64,000 nt of DNA from assembly GCA_933228895.1 (NCBI GenBank), contig OW121851.1, positions 114,101,271 through 114,165,270 of the forward strand, read 5' to 3'. The notes below the pieces were generated by a model. It was not told the origin of the DNA, did no database searches, and worked only from the letters and a program-made list of their open reading frames with translations. Shown here in pieces: positions 11,131 through 23,262 of this stretch. Position 1 is the stretch's first letter. Each line of letters opens with the position of its first letter. Source of the stretch: Platycnemis pennipes. Taxonomy: Eukaryota > Arthropoda > Insecta > Odonata > Platycnemididae. The translations under genes and the position numbers were made by a program.

Positions 11131-12239
11131 TTTTTCTTATTGGTTTGTGGTTTTTTGTTGCAAGGCTCAACAGCCTCCTGCACCATATGAAATCTGCTAA
11201 TTGTACCTGATGCTCTATTTATGTGATGCTGAAAAAGCCAGAGTGGCCTTTATTACAATTAGAGCTCTGTTCTATGGCTATAAGTGGCTGTGAACATGTC
11301 GAAATTATTGTCACTATGTGCCTTTATTTTCATTTTTGTAGAAATAATTTGTTTTAAATCACAATTTTGGTTGCCAATGCTGTTTTCCTTTGGAAGTATA
11401 CTTTTGGCATGCCGGTGAATTTTATCATTAAGTCCTGTTTTACTCGGCCTAAAATATTAGCCAATATTTTGGATATTGGATAGAGTGTCACATGACATAT
11501 AACAATTTCCCACCAAATCCCAATATTATCGACAATTTCCAACCCAATGTTGGATTCTACAACGTGCTCATTTTTCTGCTGAGCAATCTCCAATCAGAGG
11601 TTCCCTACGTCATGTCCTAGTGAGAAAAACGAAAACACATATCAATAATGCTTATTCTGTATCAATTTACAGGTAGATTAAAACTTAAGATTTATTTTAC
11701 AGACTCTTCTAATGCTTATAGTGATAAATAATACTTTTATTACTATCTTTTATCTTGTATTTAATAAACCAGCGTACCGCGATGTTATTTTTTAATATCA
11801 TGTGGCATTGTTATGCGGGATATATGAGCATTGTTAAGATCAGTACTGGTTACTATCTTGCCGAAGATATTGTACAATTTTCCTCCCGGTATTGTTCAGA
11901 TTTATTGGCCAATAAATTGGACCATTTCAAAAAGGCTTTAGAGAGCTAGGATTGTCTTTTTTTTGTTGCCAGCCTAGGAAAAGTAATTTATCATTTCCTC
12001 ATTGCAATTCTCTCTTGTCATTTCCAGAATTTTTTATTCCACTTGCGTGGGTCATATGTTTTGTACTTCAATGGCCATCAAGTCCACATCTTATAAAGGG
12101 GAAACTTGAGGGACCTGCTGTTATTATCCAACCAGCCAGAGTGGAGTCTGGCTCACGTGATTTCCATTTAGTACTAGATACCTTAATCTTCGAAGAACTT
12201 AATTTTTGTGCAATGAATAACGCTTCATAGGTGTTTTCA
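11131..12239. other. Unannotated stretch
   Basis: No convincing gene. Short ORFs at 11755-11949 and 11952-12230 have no recognisable domain. Confidence 0.45.
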
Positions 12240-12345
12240 AGTCTGTTTCCGCACTAATAGGTGCTTCAGACCGGGAGGAAAGGTATAAGGATAGGAAATG
12301 AAGGAATGGGGGACCTCTCCTCAAGGGCTGAGCAACGCTAATTGG
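12240..12345 (-). mobile_element. SINE 3' fragment (CCGGTCTGA type)
   Basis: The plus strand has AGGTGCTTCAGACCGGGAGG, the reverse complement of the CCTCCCGGTCTGA end seen at 7.6 and 24.77 kb. Purine-rich sequence follows, corresponding to the pyrimidine tract of the plus-oriented copies. Confidence 0.4.
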
Positions 12346-13170
12346 CTTTAATTAATTTAAATTACTAAAAAAGCCAGTCTAAAATTTCGTCCAAAAGCGA
12401 TACAACAGCATTGTTATTTTTGTGAAGATGTTGAAAGGTACTAAAAGAGGTTTTGCAGCTAATTCTTGAATTTTAATCGGCCATTTCATTTGAAAAATTA
12501 TACGGCCTTGCTTTTCGCGCTACTCTCAGATCAAATAAGCTTGTATTCGGTAAAACTAAAAGTATTTAAATGAAGGTTTCTGGGGGGATCAAAATTGTAT
12601 ATTTCAAGGATTTATACCGTATTCCGAAGTAAACAGCTTTCAAAATTATCTTTTAAGACGCAAGAACGTGATAAGAAACTTAAATAAAGTGTAATCAAAA
12701 AGAAGAGTAGCAAGATGAAAAAAATTGTAATATAGTTATAGGTACGTCGAATATACAGTGAAAGGTGTGCTCCGAGCGACACGTACATGGTTTAAACAGA
12801 CTAAATCTGTACTAGGTTAAAAGAATAGAATTTACTCCAATTGGAATAAAATACATTAATACGTATCCATAGTAAGTTCATTGACACCACTGTCATTGAG
12901 TTGGAGAATTGAGACGAACGTAACATGCATAAAGGGCCAGAGAAATTTTTTTTTTACCGAAAAAGTGGGTTCTAACATTCCTTAAAACCCGAATCTGGCC
13001 TTATTGTCAAGAATAGCAGACGTTCGTATGCACCTCCCCCACTAAATTCCTTTGTTTCTTCTTGCCTGAAAGTTTCTAAACAATATTCTTAGTTTTAAAA
13101 AGGCCCAAGTATGAGTTCAGGCAGTAATTATAGGTATCTTTAAATTGGTTTAAATTATATTTATGATTCC
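12346..13170. other. Unannotated AT-rich sequence
   Basis: No gene or recognised repeat up to the RTE copy that begins near 13172. Confidence 0.5.
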
Positions 13171-13171
13171 G

Positions 13172-13824
13172 ATGAAGATCAATAAAAAGAAAAATAAGGT
13201 ATTGGTATGCAGTAGGATAAAAGAAGCCAGGACCAATGTTAAACTAGGAAAACAAAATTCGAGCAGGTGGAAGAATTCTGTTACCTGGGAAGCCGATTAA
13301 CCAGAGATGGACGAAGTGAAAGAGAAATTACCAATTGAATCTCCCAAGCAAAAAGGGCATTTTATCAAGAGAAGATTCAACTTAAAGCTGCAAATACAAG
13401 CGTGGAAGTGAGAACACATTTCATTTGAACATACATTTGGAGCATTCTACCATATGGAAGGGAAGAATGGGCGATAAAAGCAGCAGTGAAGTCAAGACAG
13501 GAAGCATTTGAAATGTGGAGCTACCGAAGAATTATGAAGATAACATGGATCGACCGAATGACAAACGAAGAAGTCTTAAGAAGAGCGAGAGAAAAGATAT
13601 GTCTACTGAAAACCCTAAAAAGAAGAAGCAACAACTTAATCGTCCACATCTTAATACACGATGGCCTGATGAAGACAATCGCCGAGGGAAAAGTGAGCGG
13701 GAAGAATGGAAAGGGCAGGCTTCGTATGAGTTATATAGAATAGGTCGTGAAGGATGTTAAAGGGAAGTATACTGGAGGGCTGAGTCAAACCAATCCTAGG
13801 ATTGCTGACCCATGATGATGATGG
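13172..13824 (+). pseudogene. RTE-like LINE reverse transcriptase fragment
   Basis: This copy starts abruptly at MKINKKKNKVLVCSRIKEAR, the segment after the RT palm, and runs through FCYLGSRLTRDGRSEREI, RQEAFEMWSYRRIMKITW, EEVLRRAREKICLLKTLKRR, HDGLMKTIAEGK and NGKGRLRMSYIE. In-frame stops occur after REITN and in the HFI-TYIW stretch, and a single-base shift lies near LGKQ, so it is dead. The 3' end has the perfect 14-base palindrome CAATCCTAGGATTG at 13791-13804 and then a short ATG repeat. ORFs at 13486-13743 and 13515-13760 cover parts of it in two frames; only the first is the RT frame. The loss of 5' sequence is typical of incomplete target-primed reverse transcription. Confidence 0.85.
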
Positions 13825-16800
13825 TTCCAATACTGACTTGAAGCCATAGCTAAGTCCATAACACAAGTTGGTTTTCACCCCTTCGTGAAAAATGTTTGAA
13901 TTTATTAATAGAATTCGCATTTATTATATTTCTCCCTCCCGATGGATTTCAACAGGCACCTTCAGCTAGTTATATATAATTATGTTTTAATAATGTTTGA
14001 TTACGATATCGATACGCATCGTTTGCCAAAAATTTTCTGGAAGACTGCCAGACAGTTCATTTTTAAAGTAGGTATAAACCATGATTTTGCTCTAATTTTT
14101 CAATTAAAAACAAAAGAATTGTAGTCTGTAATTATTTTTACGAAAGTGTAATATTATCATAAAAATAAAAATTCTATTAACGGAATATACTGAGCTTTAC
14201 AGCATAAAAAATAAAATTTTCATTTATAACAGTGAGAAACTTCACGACGATTCTCTGAATGGTTATTTAAATCTCCCTATTAAATCATCAACGATTATGA
14301 TTCCTTGGTTCGGTCAACAGTTTGAGGACCTCGTACACTGGAAACGATAAACCTCCAAACAAAGACTATTGTTTCAATACTACCCGTTTTCGGGAGAAAC
14401 TCTGCAGTGCGTGATGTCGGCAGTTGAGATTTTGCGGCTGTTGTTGGACGTCTCATCAGAAAACTATATATACATTATACCTACCTAAAATCAAGAAACA
14501 TGATTTATTTTGGCGAACATTTGAGGAAATAAAACATGTTCAGTTCTCTTCATCACAACGAGATCCTCCTTATTTCACAAAGAAAAAAACCGAAAGAATT
14601 GATTGTGTATGTCCTGACGCTCTTTGACAACCCCACTTCTATCTTACCTCTATCGTTACCTTTCTTGCAACGTGTTGGAGGGTTGTTGACAAAAGTTTCC
14701 GAAAAAATATTTCGACAGAATGTCCCGCCCTCGTCAGAAAGGGACACGGGTGCAGAACTCTGGGGTGGGAGGGAAAGAGGTGAGGATACTGCGCGAGAGA
14801 GCGTTAATTAATGTTTCATCCCCTGATTCCAATTCCCCTTTCCAGCTCAACCAAGTGTGCTTCCTGCGCCACTAAAGGCACTCGTTTCCGGACGAATGTG
14901 CGCGAATGGAGTTTTGTGGGTGCTGGATTCGGAGAAAGGAGGCAATAGCGGCCACCCGTAGGTATAGGTACTAATGCGATGGATCAGGTGAAAGTTCTGG
15001 AGTGGCTCCATATTGCATGAACTGGCAATTAAGTCCCTTTCAAGGTGACTCCAAGAGCTCGGTTCATTCATCACCCTCGGTAATTCCAGCAATCATCAAG
15101 GAAAGAATGCCTTAACGTGAAATTTTTAAGTTACCGTTTTTTGACCTAGAGATGAACGGTTAATATCGGGACCCCGGTTGCGCTCACCCGATCTCCGGTC
15201 ACTGGAGATAGGCAGCTATGTAGTTCGAATATCAAGTTTATTTTCTGAATAAGTGTTTAGAACTTGATAAAAGTAATCATGCCGTAGGATATATTTTTAC
15301 TACGGAAATGATCATTTGGTATGTTTAAATTGTGCGCATTTATGCACAGGAATCGTCCTTAAATGATGACACAATTTTTTAAGGGTTTTTATCCCTAGCA
15401 GTGGCGCACCCTTAGCTCTCTACAAAACCCAAATTAATATTTAATTGACAAGTCACAGTCACATGACAGCAGCAGTTGGAGAGAATAGGAAAACTCGCTG
15501 AATAATTTTACTCGAGTATGGCTAGACCAAAGATAAAAAAGGCTCTTTTATGTGTGCTGTGGCAAATAACTACGTGTACACTATAACTACATGCATATAA
15601 GTACATGTATTATTACTAAAAACCAGTGGAATAAGTGCTATATCTTTGTCTTATCATAATATCATTCCACTACGTCTCGCCGGACAAGGTTACGTTCATA
15701 GGCCTAAACGTTTATGACTGCAATATTTTTTTCTGTTAATCTGTGGCTACTTACCAGATGCATGCATGTAATAACTAATATGGCCTACTATAACATTGGA
15801 AATATGCTCATTAAGATAGCATTTTGGTTACACTTTGCAAAAGGTCAGGGAGATGGCACCCCCCTCTTTAAACATTTCATTGGATGCGCCACTGACCCTT
15901 ATCTACCTAAAAAGCTTTGGGACACTGCCACTGTAAGAATAACCTGTTTCGTATCTTTTAAAGGTGGCAAATAGCAAAATCGCTCCAGAATGAGAAAACC
16001 ATTTTGTTAACTCAACCCCGAATATTATTATTTCCTGCTCATCTCTGTGTTATCCATTCCCTAGGATGGCAGTACGGAGCAAAACTGCATGGGATGAGGG
16101 GTAATTTTCAATTCCGTAGCAGTATATTAATAATACGAAGGAAAGTTCCACCGTGACTCCGCGATTCAATATCCCGTAAAAGAGCTGTGTTATTTAATGA
16201 ATAAATACCGATCTAGATAAAAGCCTATATGGAAATTCATCTATATAGTGATAACGCATACACAATAATTGTATGAGTATGCTATTATATAGCGCGTTGT
16301 AGTTGCATTCTATTTTTTACAAGCTCTTTTAACTCATTTTAACTTCAAAACATGACTGCCGTGTTGTTGCCACGTTTAATTTACAAAGTTAAAGTACATG
16401 CTCAATCCCACTAATACGTATTCTAAAATAGGTTAAATATTTTATTACTTAGTTTTAAACTATTCCCTGGCAAATACAACGCTTTCTTTTGAATTTAAAT
16501 AATATTCGTATTCTTGAATACTGTTTGGCAACAATTACGCTGCTACCATTTGGAAGCATTAGTATTAATTACACCATATCAATAGCCAATGAAATATTTA
16601 AATAAGAATATAAGAAGGACCTTGATTAGGTATATTCCTAAATTAAGTCGGTAAATAAGCTTGTAAGCACGTTCCGTCACAAGTACCGTTGCCAATGATA
16701 ACAACATACTGTAGCGCCACTTTCATCTAAGGCTTTTCTGCTTTTTTTCGAGAAAACATTTATTTATATCAACTAAACAAGTGTAGTAAGGCGAGCACTT

Positions 16801-17127
16801 TTTTAAAATGCTAAATTCTACATAAACTTGCGCATCTTATATTAGTTTTTCGTCAAAATGACATTTCTCTTTACATTATTAATCTGCAAATTTTACTGCA
16901 AGAGCCATGCTCTGCCGTATAGCCACGCATAAAATATCTTATTTTCAACGTTTTTTTTCTTCAAATATATTATGGAATGGCCAAATCATTTTATTGCTAA
17001 TCGATGGGAGGGCCAAAAAATGATGTGTCCTGAAATGTTCACAAAAATAGCATCTACTTCATAATTCGGTGGAGCCACCGTAATACCGGTATCTCCTTCG
17101 GATATTTTTCTTCTCTCTTTTAATATA
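13825..17127. other. Unannotated 3.3-kb stretch
   Basis: No gene recognised. A GC-richer patch at about 14700-15090 has overlapping ORFs on both strands without domains. ORFs at 13942-14124, 14424-14627 and 15714-15974 have no recognisable motif. No tRNA fold or CRISPR-like spacing was seen. Confidence 0.45.
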
Positions 17128-18130
17128 CGTCATCATCATCATCAGTCAACAATCCTAGGATTGGTTTGATGCAGTCCTACATTCGATTCTCCAATTGACC
17201 AGTCCCTTTATTTTGACGTAATATCTCTCTTTTACACCCTTTAGAACGTGTTCCATATATCTCATACGAGGTGTGACTTTTCCATTCCTTCGTTTACTTT
17301 TCCTTAGACGATGGTCTTGAAATATGACGCATTAAGTTATTCCGTCATTTTTTTATAATTAGCATCATAGTTCTTTTCTTTCTCCACCCTTCTTAGTACT
17401 TCTTCTTTTGTCACTCGGTCGATCTATTATACTTCATTCTACGGCAGCGTCTCATTTCAACCACTCTTGACTTCTCTGCTGCTATTATCGTAAATACTTC
17501 GCTACCATATATTAGCAAGCTACATGTTCTAATGAAATATTTCCTCACGTCCACGCTTGTTTTTGCATCTATAAGTAGAATCGTCTTTTGGTAAAATGCC
17601 CTTTTCGCTTGGGTAATTCTACTGGCAATTTCTATTTTACTTCGTCCATCACTGGTTAATCGGATTTCCAGGTAACAGAACTATTCCATCTCCTCATTTC
17701 TTTGTTTTCCTAGTTTAGCATTCGTCCTGGCTTCTTTTCTCCTTCTGAATACCAATACCTTAGTTTCATTTTCATTGATCTTCAGGTGATATGTGGCCAC
17801 TGTTCTTTCCATATTTCCTAGTGTCTTCTTTAAATCTCCTTCCGTTTCTGCCATGACTGCTATGTGGTCAACGAATCGCAGCATTCTGATTTTCTCCCCG
17901 TAGGTATTTACTCCCAGATACTTTTCTTTTACTTCTTGGATGTCTTTCTCGATGCAGATGTCGAATAATACGGGACGCAGGGTACAGTATATTCTCACTC
18001 CTTTCTTTAGGGTTGTTTCTGTACTGCTGGTTACAGATTAAATTACAGTCACCTTATTTTTATACAAGCTGTAGGTAATTCTTCGGTCATTGTATGATAC
18101 TCCAATTTATTTCAGAACCTTCAGCATTTA
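17128..18130 (-). pseudogene. RTE-like LINE reverse transcriptase fragment with mutated active site
   Basis: Read on the minus strand, coding begins near 18130 with MLKVLK-IGVSYNDRRITYS and SLYKNKVTVI. It continues with a degraded GVRQGC-type motif and PVLFDICIEKDIQEVKEKYL, then GEKIRMLRFVDHIAVMAETE, KINENETKVLVF and the C-terminal connection domain. The second half of the FADD box reads FVDH, so one catalytic aspartate is lost. Several stops and shifts interrupt the frame; the longest open piece is 17681-17998. The end carries the perfect palindrome CAATCCTAGGATTG at 17150-17163 and four CAT units (ATG on the minus strand). Thumb-region sequence between 17250 and 17680 is recognisable but frameshifted. 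This is one of the two longest RTE copies in the window. Confidence 0.85.
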
Positions 18131-18573
18131 GTTCCAAAACTTATGTAAGCCCTTGTGACAATTTCTGCACGTTTTACCTAGTCCTGTACCTTCCCATACC
18201 CATATGTATCGTCTTACTCTAGTCATGTCCCATATTATTGTTGTAACCCATTAATATCATATATCTTGCGTGGTTAGTACTTGATAAATGTATTTATTTT
18301 GATTTGGTATTATTTTATTGCCATAAGTTGAGAGATTGCAGATGCTTCTGTCAGTTTCCTTGATATTTAAAACCACTTACTTGACTTCAACACTACGTGC
18401 TTATTTTTGTCTTCGCTACTCTACTTGTACAGAAAATTGATACAGTACCGTGAAATGTAATTGTTAGCACTTTCATAAACGTAATCACTAAACACCATAT
18501 AAATATCGTAATGAGAGTCAATATAAATTTACTGGTAAGCTGATTGTTTAACCAATTCATCTCAAAAGAGCTT
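18131..18573. other. Unannotated AT-rich sequence
   Basis: No gene recognised. The minus ORF at 18393-18653 overlaps the hammerhead-like motif and has no domain. Confidence 0.45.
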
Positions 18574-18630
18574 AAAGCCCTGATGAAGGAAAAAATATAA
18601 TTTCCGAAACGTCGCGACGCGTCGGCCAAA
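18574..18630 (+). ncRNA. Hammerhead-ribozyme-like motif
   Basis: The core CTGATGA is at 18580-18586 and GAAA at 18606-18609. Between them GGAAA (18588-18592) pairs with TTTCC (18601-18605) as stem II. Stem III can be ACG (18609-18611) with CGT (18620-18622), which leaves C at 18623 as the cleavage-site base of a GTC triplet. Stem I starts with GCC (18577-18579) against GGC (18624-18626). One extra A (18587) lies between the core and stem II, which departs from the standard hammerhead. Such motifs are known at the ends of Penelope-like elements; no PLE coding is visible next to this one. Confidence 0.5.
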
Positions 18631-20000
18631 TAGTTCAATCTCATCATTTTCACAAGGACCTAAACTATTGAAAAAACCACTTGTATACAAATTTATTACA
18701 TGAAAATTGTCATAAATAAAACCGCCAAAATAAAAGAAAAAGGAACTTTTGAAAGGAAGTTTCGAATTGAACGAAAGAATACTGCTAACAGCAACGCCCA
18801 GTCACCTGAATATTTCATGAAATGGAGCAAAGATATTGACGTTCCTGGCAATTTTTTATTCCTCTGTCTTTCAAAGCATCACAGGGCTGGTTATTTGCCA
18901 CTGAATGTATTCCCTACTGTAAATCCCAAAGGAATGTAAGCGAAGTGGCAACGTTGGTGCGAATATCATTTTAGAGAAGTTAGTTTCTCCTCTAAGCGCT
19001 GCACAAGACACAAAGACACATTGTGCATCTCTCCCACTTACGGACCCTTTGACGGGTTTTTTTCCCAAGGGCAACAGAAAAGATATTAGCTTCGCAGGAA
19101 GGAAAAATATTATCGCCACCAATAAAGGCATGCCATTAAGATTATTGGTTGAGGCACGACAATGCCTCAGTCTCAGCGTTAATTTCAGTGCATGAGGATT
19201 AAAAATATGGCTCATAAAGTCACCGAGAATGAAAAACCCAGCCCCACAGTTGTATACTATAATATTAAGCTTTTACATATAAGGATGACAAGCCACGAAC
19301 GCTTTTTTCCCTCTCAAGGTTATTTAAATGTGTGAAATGCGCAGATACATTTCTTTAAACCCAAAACAAAGTTCATCAATCGGTCAAAAACTGTGAAATA
19401 TAACTCATGATGAGAACGTAATTGGATTAATGAGGAGATTAGAAAGCAGTTCTTTCATAATCTTCGGAACAATTCCATAAATTTGTCCATGCACTTCGAA
19501 TATAATACACATTTCTAGTTTTACCTGTTCTTCATACAGTGTTCAAACATCCGCGAATGCCCATTTTGATGAGTAAAAAACAATTAAAACATGAACTTTG
19601 GAATTAGTTTCTCTGGAGCAAAGTTCAGTTTAAATCATGATGCATAATGATTTTGCTATTCAGCTTTCTGTACAAAATTATTTATGTGTATTTGTAAGGA
19701 TATGTTTGCACATTCTCTGAATGGCTGAGGCCTTTACATTTTATAAATCCATTATAATGACGGTAAATTAAAATTAGGAAGCAAAGTCCTTTAATTTACC
19801 TTCATTTGTACATTCTTCCGGAGCCCAATCTCTTTTCATTGGCGATGGCGTCTATGTTTTCCCGAGTGTTTAATGGCTTTGTTCTGTAAGCAGTCCGTCC
19901 TCCTCACGATACGTGATTGCTAGTAGATTTGGATGAATTAACTTTGTACGGCACTTAGTTTAAGACCGAAGCCAATGAATCTCCTTCGTTAACCAGTAAG
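18631..20000. other. Unannotated stretch
   Basis: No gene recognised. ORFs at 18700-18939 (plus) and 18871-19215 (minus) have no motif. Confidence 0.45.
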
Positions 20001-20406
20001 GGAGGCGGCAGACGTATCCTTCCTCGCCGAGTCACCCTGAGCGATTTATAACCGGACTCTTTACTGATCCGAAAAGTTCCCTCCCAACCTCCGTGAGGGC
20101 CAAATTGGAAACAGCTGCTTGGGGGGAGAGTGAGGATATCAATACGGCAGCTGAGGGATTGAAAGTCCCATCAAACGCTTCTCTCTCCAACTTGAGGATA
20201 TAGGAATTCTTTCCCAAGTGCCGTCAAGCCCTCTGCTAACTTTCTTTTACTCTTAATGGTCCACAGAATTCATCTTCCCAATCGATTCTACCCTCTAAGT
20301 CGCAGCTGATTTCGCTGGAAGATTTCTTTGTGCTAGTGCTTTGTGTAGGTGAATGGTATAAGACGGCTGCCCAGACGCTGGGAAATGCACATGTGCAACA
20401 CTGCGC
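20001..20406. other. GC-richer stretch, content unknown
   Basis: This is more GC-rich than its neighbourhood, with short ORFs on the minus strand (20032-20217, 20236-20430). None has a known domain and I see no splice-site pattern that links them. Confidence 0.3.
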
Positions 20407-20976
20407 GCACGGGTGCACTGCGCGGTGCATGCACGCTAGGTATCCCTGATATACAGTTCTATGCTACGCATCTCCTCAGAAAGTACTGAACCGATTGAGC
20501 TGAAATTTTGTAGGATTCTAGCGTGTACATTAGAAGGTGCTATAGGCTATTTTAAAAAAGACTGAGGGCCCGGGTTTGATTTCTGGCGCCAATTATGTAT
20601 TTACATTGGTTTAAATGGACTTTTTCAATGTATGGTAGCGCAAGAGTTTTTTCTTTCGCTCAGTAAAATAACTAAATATTAATCGATTTCTTTTATTCTT
20701 TCTGTATTTTATGAGAAAATGTTTAAAGTTTCTTATTCTCGTAACTAATTTACACTTTGTCGTCGATGTTTCTAATAAATGTGTAATTTACGTTGAAAAA
20801 TACTGTTTCATTCGATTCTTTTCCAAGCGTTGCTAAGGCATTGTCGTCTCCGAAAACATCAAAACCGGTGCACTGAAAACCACCCAGCCCTAGAGTCAGC
20901 CCTCCTTTCGCGCGCACCAAATTCTGTCATTGTTTGCACCTTGCACGGGTTCACTGCGCGGCGCATGCACGCTGGG
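20407..20976. repeat. Pair of 34-bp direct repeats about 536 bp apart
   Basis: The sequence starting GCACGGGTGCACTGCGCGG at 20407-20440 recurs as GCACGGGTTCACTGCGCGG at 20943-20976. It matches at 31 of 34 positions. The repeats flank a Helitron-like fragment and are GC-rich in an AT-rich region. They may be paired ends of one element or an older duplication. Confidence 0.7.
20445..20565 (+). mobile_element. Helitron-like terminal-region fragment
   Basis: The segment includes CTCCTCAGAAAGTACTGAAC followed by CGATTGAGCTGAAATTTTG, and ends with GTGCTATAGGCTATTTT. This order (CTC..GAAACTACTGAACCGATT, about 55 bases, then ATAGGCTAT) matches the conserved subterminal region I associate with insect Helitron-type elements. 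No Rep/helicase coding is present, and I cannot fix the TC start or the CTRR end. Confidence 0.4.
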
Positions 20977-21009
20977 CACGCTGGGCCCTGGCATAAGACG
21001 ATAAGAATA

Positions 21010-21429
21010 GCACAATGATATGATGCAACTTGATTGGGAGTTCATATAAAGCGAGGTGAGTGCGTTTATGAGTTTTCTTATCGACCTCAGTACTGACTAC
21101 TTGGCTGTCTACGAAAACTTACTTTTGAAATACTCTATCATTGGCGCTGTCTCAGCATGTGCATCTGCATTTTATTTAGCTTCCATGGACCCGAATAGAG
21201 CTCATATGGCCATTTTACAGCGGACTTGATAACCAATAACAGATGCATGATGAAATGAAATAACTTTGTCGCTCCACATAGAGTGATTTATTAATTCACG
21301 GCCTAGATTTCGATGCGTACGCTCATCACCAGGTAGGTTAATAAAACATTTTCAGTCTTATTTTGTGAACCCACCCAAAAGTAAACCCACGTCAAAACCT
21401 AGGTCAAGAAGTAATAAATTATTTATGTG
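21010..21429. other. Unannotated sequence
   Basis: No gene or recognised repeat. Confidence 0.45.
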
Positions 21430-21655
21430 GAATAGCACAGTTATTTAACTCATCATATATCGTCTCGACCACTTGACGCCAGAAACCATCTCACCAAACC
21501 ACGTAATACACAAAGCCATGACCTTGGTGGTGAAAATCCAACCCTAGCAGGACTCGAACCCACTACCCCAGAAATATCAGGAGAAGTCTTTACCTCGCCA
21601 CCATCTAGACAGTCACCGAGGTAGACTGGCAAAAGACCGGCCGGTTTGACAAATA
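21430..21655 (-). mobile_element. tRNA-derived SINE
   Basis: On the minus strand the B box is an exact GGTTCGAGTCC (21550-21560), preceded within tRNA spacing by an A-box-like stretch around 21590-21605 (CTAGATGGTGGCGAGG). The body continues for at least 100 bases past the B box. The acceptor stem and anticodon arm of a tRNA are not formed, so this is not a functional tRNA gene. The ORF on this strand (21453-21662) is a by-product. Confidence 0.55.
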
Positions 21656-21659
21656 CTAC

Positions 21660-22527
21660 CATTAATCGAATGCAAATACCCCATTTGGGAATAATGTTTG
21701 CGTATCGTGTGCAGCTGCTTATTGATTCTATTCCGCAATTAATACCAATTAATTAGAAGCGTCACTTAGGGTGGACAGCGAGGGACAGTGGATAAATTAA
21801 TTCCCCTTCAATCCAAATTTTCCCCTTTTAGTGCCAAAAAGAAAGAATGAAGATTCAATGTTATTAATTATGAGAAATATTCATTCAGGGTTCATATTTA
21901 TAATTTTAATCCAATTTGATAATTAATTCAGGTAATTTTATTTCATAATTTCATTAAATTCTGTGGGGTTTCCAAAATTACAATGAAAATATATGTTGGT
22001 GTAATATGTTCGGCAGCTATAATGAGATTTAATTAGTATTTCCAGATGGGAAAACTGGAACGACGCCATTAATTGACTAGATTTCATCTCAGATTTTAAC
22101 GTGCCAAAGTAATCTGAGCCATCTTTTCGCTGTGGTGGAATTTAGTTTTCGCTTATCGTGCTTGGCCTGCCTACTTTAATCATATCGTACCTTATTACCT
22201 GATCTTAAAATAAAAGAAAACACGACATCATTTCCCATGGAGAAATTCGAATCCGAGCTGGCGCATATTTATCATTACATTTGCGGTATAATCGTTGAAA
22301 TCATATTTTGTGGAGTAAAACGTCCCAGAAGTATAAAAATTCAAGTTCAGCTACGACTCCGGATGACGATAACTTATTGAGCAACAACAGGATATAGAAT
22401 ATGTAACGTATATAAAATTGGAAGTGAAGCAGCCGAAAAACTTCACCACCACTAATGTTCAATGTTTTTATGTAAGTTTCCAGTATGTATACGATAAGTG
22501 CAGGGGAGATTGATTTTGGAACAGACC
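21660..22527. other. Unannotated AT-rich sequence
   Basis: No gene or recognised repeat before the CR1/L2-like copy. Confidence 0.5.
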
Positions 22528-23262
22528 CATCTACATCTATACGATACCCTGCAAGCCACCACGAGGGTGTGTGGTAAGGGGTGAAGATCATCAAGCATTC
22601 ACTACTTACATGCAAACAAGCAACTATAGGGTCTCATGCAACTAGATTGTTAGTATTTATAGTATTTAAGGGGTTAACACATGCATCATGCACGAATGGC
22701 TACTCAAAAATATTTCCCCTACCTATCCCTTTGCTATGCTGTCTATTCTGTTCTCTTACAGATCGGGGGAAAAATGCCATTTTGAATCTATCAGTATGAT
22801 AATTTATCTCTCTATTCTTATTTATCCGTTCGAATCTAGCATAATACGCTGGTGTTTTTAATATGTGCCTAACATCTTCAGTAAAGCTATCTGATTGAAT
22901 ATCTCGTATAGATTTAATATGTAACTTAACCTACGCTCTGATAATGACTCCCACCCTAATTCTTGTATTAATTCTGAAACACTACTCAACCTATCATAAC
23001 ACCTTTTGACGAACCTAGCTGCTCTACGCTGCACACTGTCTAGTTCTCTGATCAAACCTAATTCATTCGGATCCCATTCACTGCCTGCATACTCAAGGTG
23101 GGGCCTAACTAGTGAAAAGTAACATCGCTCTTTTGTCTTCTCATCACATTTCCCAAGTACTCTTATCATAAATCCTAGCTTTCTCTTCGCCCGGCCGCAT
23201 ATTTCCCGGATGTCTTGCTCACGATAAATCTTTAGTGATTGTTACACCTAAATGCTAAATGA
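22528..23262 (-). pseudogene. CR1/L2-like LINE: RT C-terminal region plus 3' UTR
   Basis: Read on the minus strand, coding starts near HLGVTITKDLS and continues with IREICGRAKRKLGFMIRVLG, CYFSLVRPHLEYAGSEWDP, DSVQRRAARFVKRCYDRLSS and ELIQELGWESLSERRL. This is the typical post-RT region of CR1/L2/Jockey-type LINEs. A shift near 23210 precedes it. Another, near 22880, moves the frame to FTEDVRHILKTPAYYARFER and then HTDRFKMAFFPRSVREQN, which is the usual C-terminus. About 150 bases of 3' UTR end with the family tail (ACCAC, ACCCT, GTGGC, AGGGT on the minus strand, 22546-22575) and GTAGATG at 22528. The RT catalytic motifs are missing. This copy links the short tails at 4.4, 6.9, 8.5 and 24.2 kb to a LINE. 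Confidence 0.85.

Noticed and set aside
10872..11210. 112-codon ORF as a membrane protein gene
   Set aside because: Hydrophobic appearance comes from T-rich DNA and the tandem repeat; no homology recognised. Kept only as a repeat and a finding.
21430..21655. Functional tRNA gene on the minus strand
   Set aside because: Exact B box but no cloverleaf, and homology-like sequence continues well past the tRNA end, as in a SINE.
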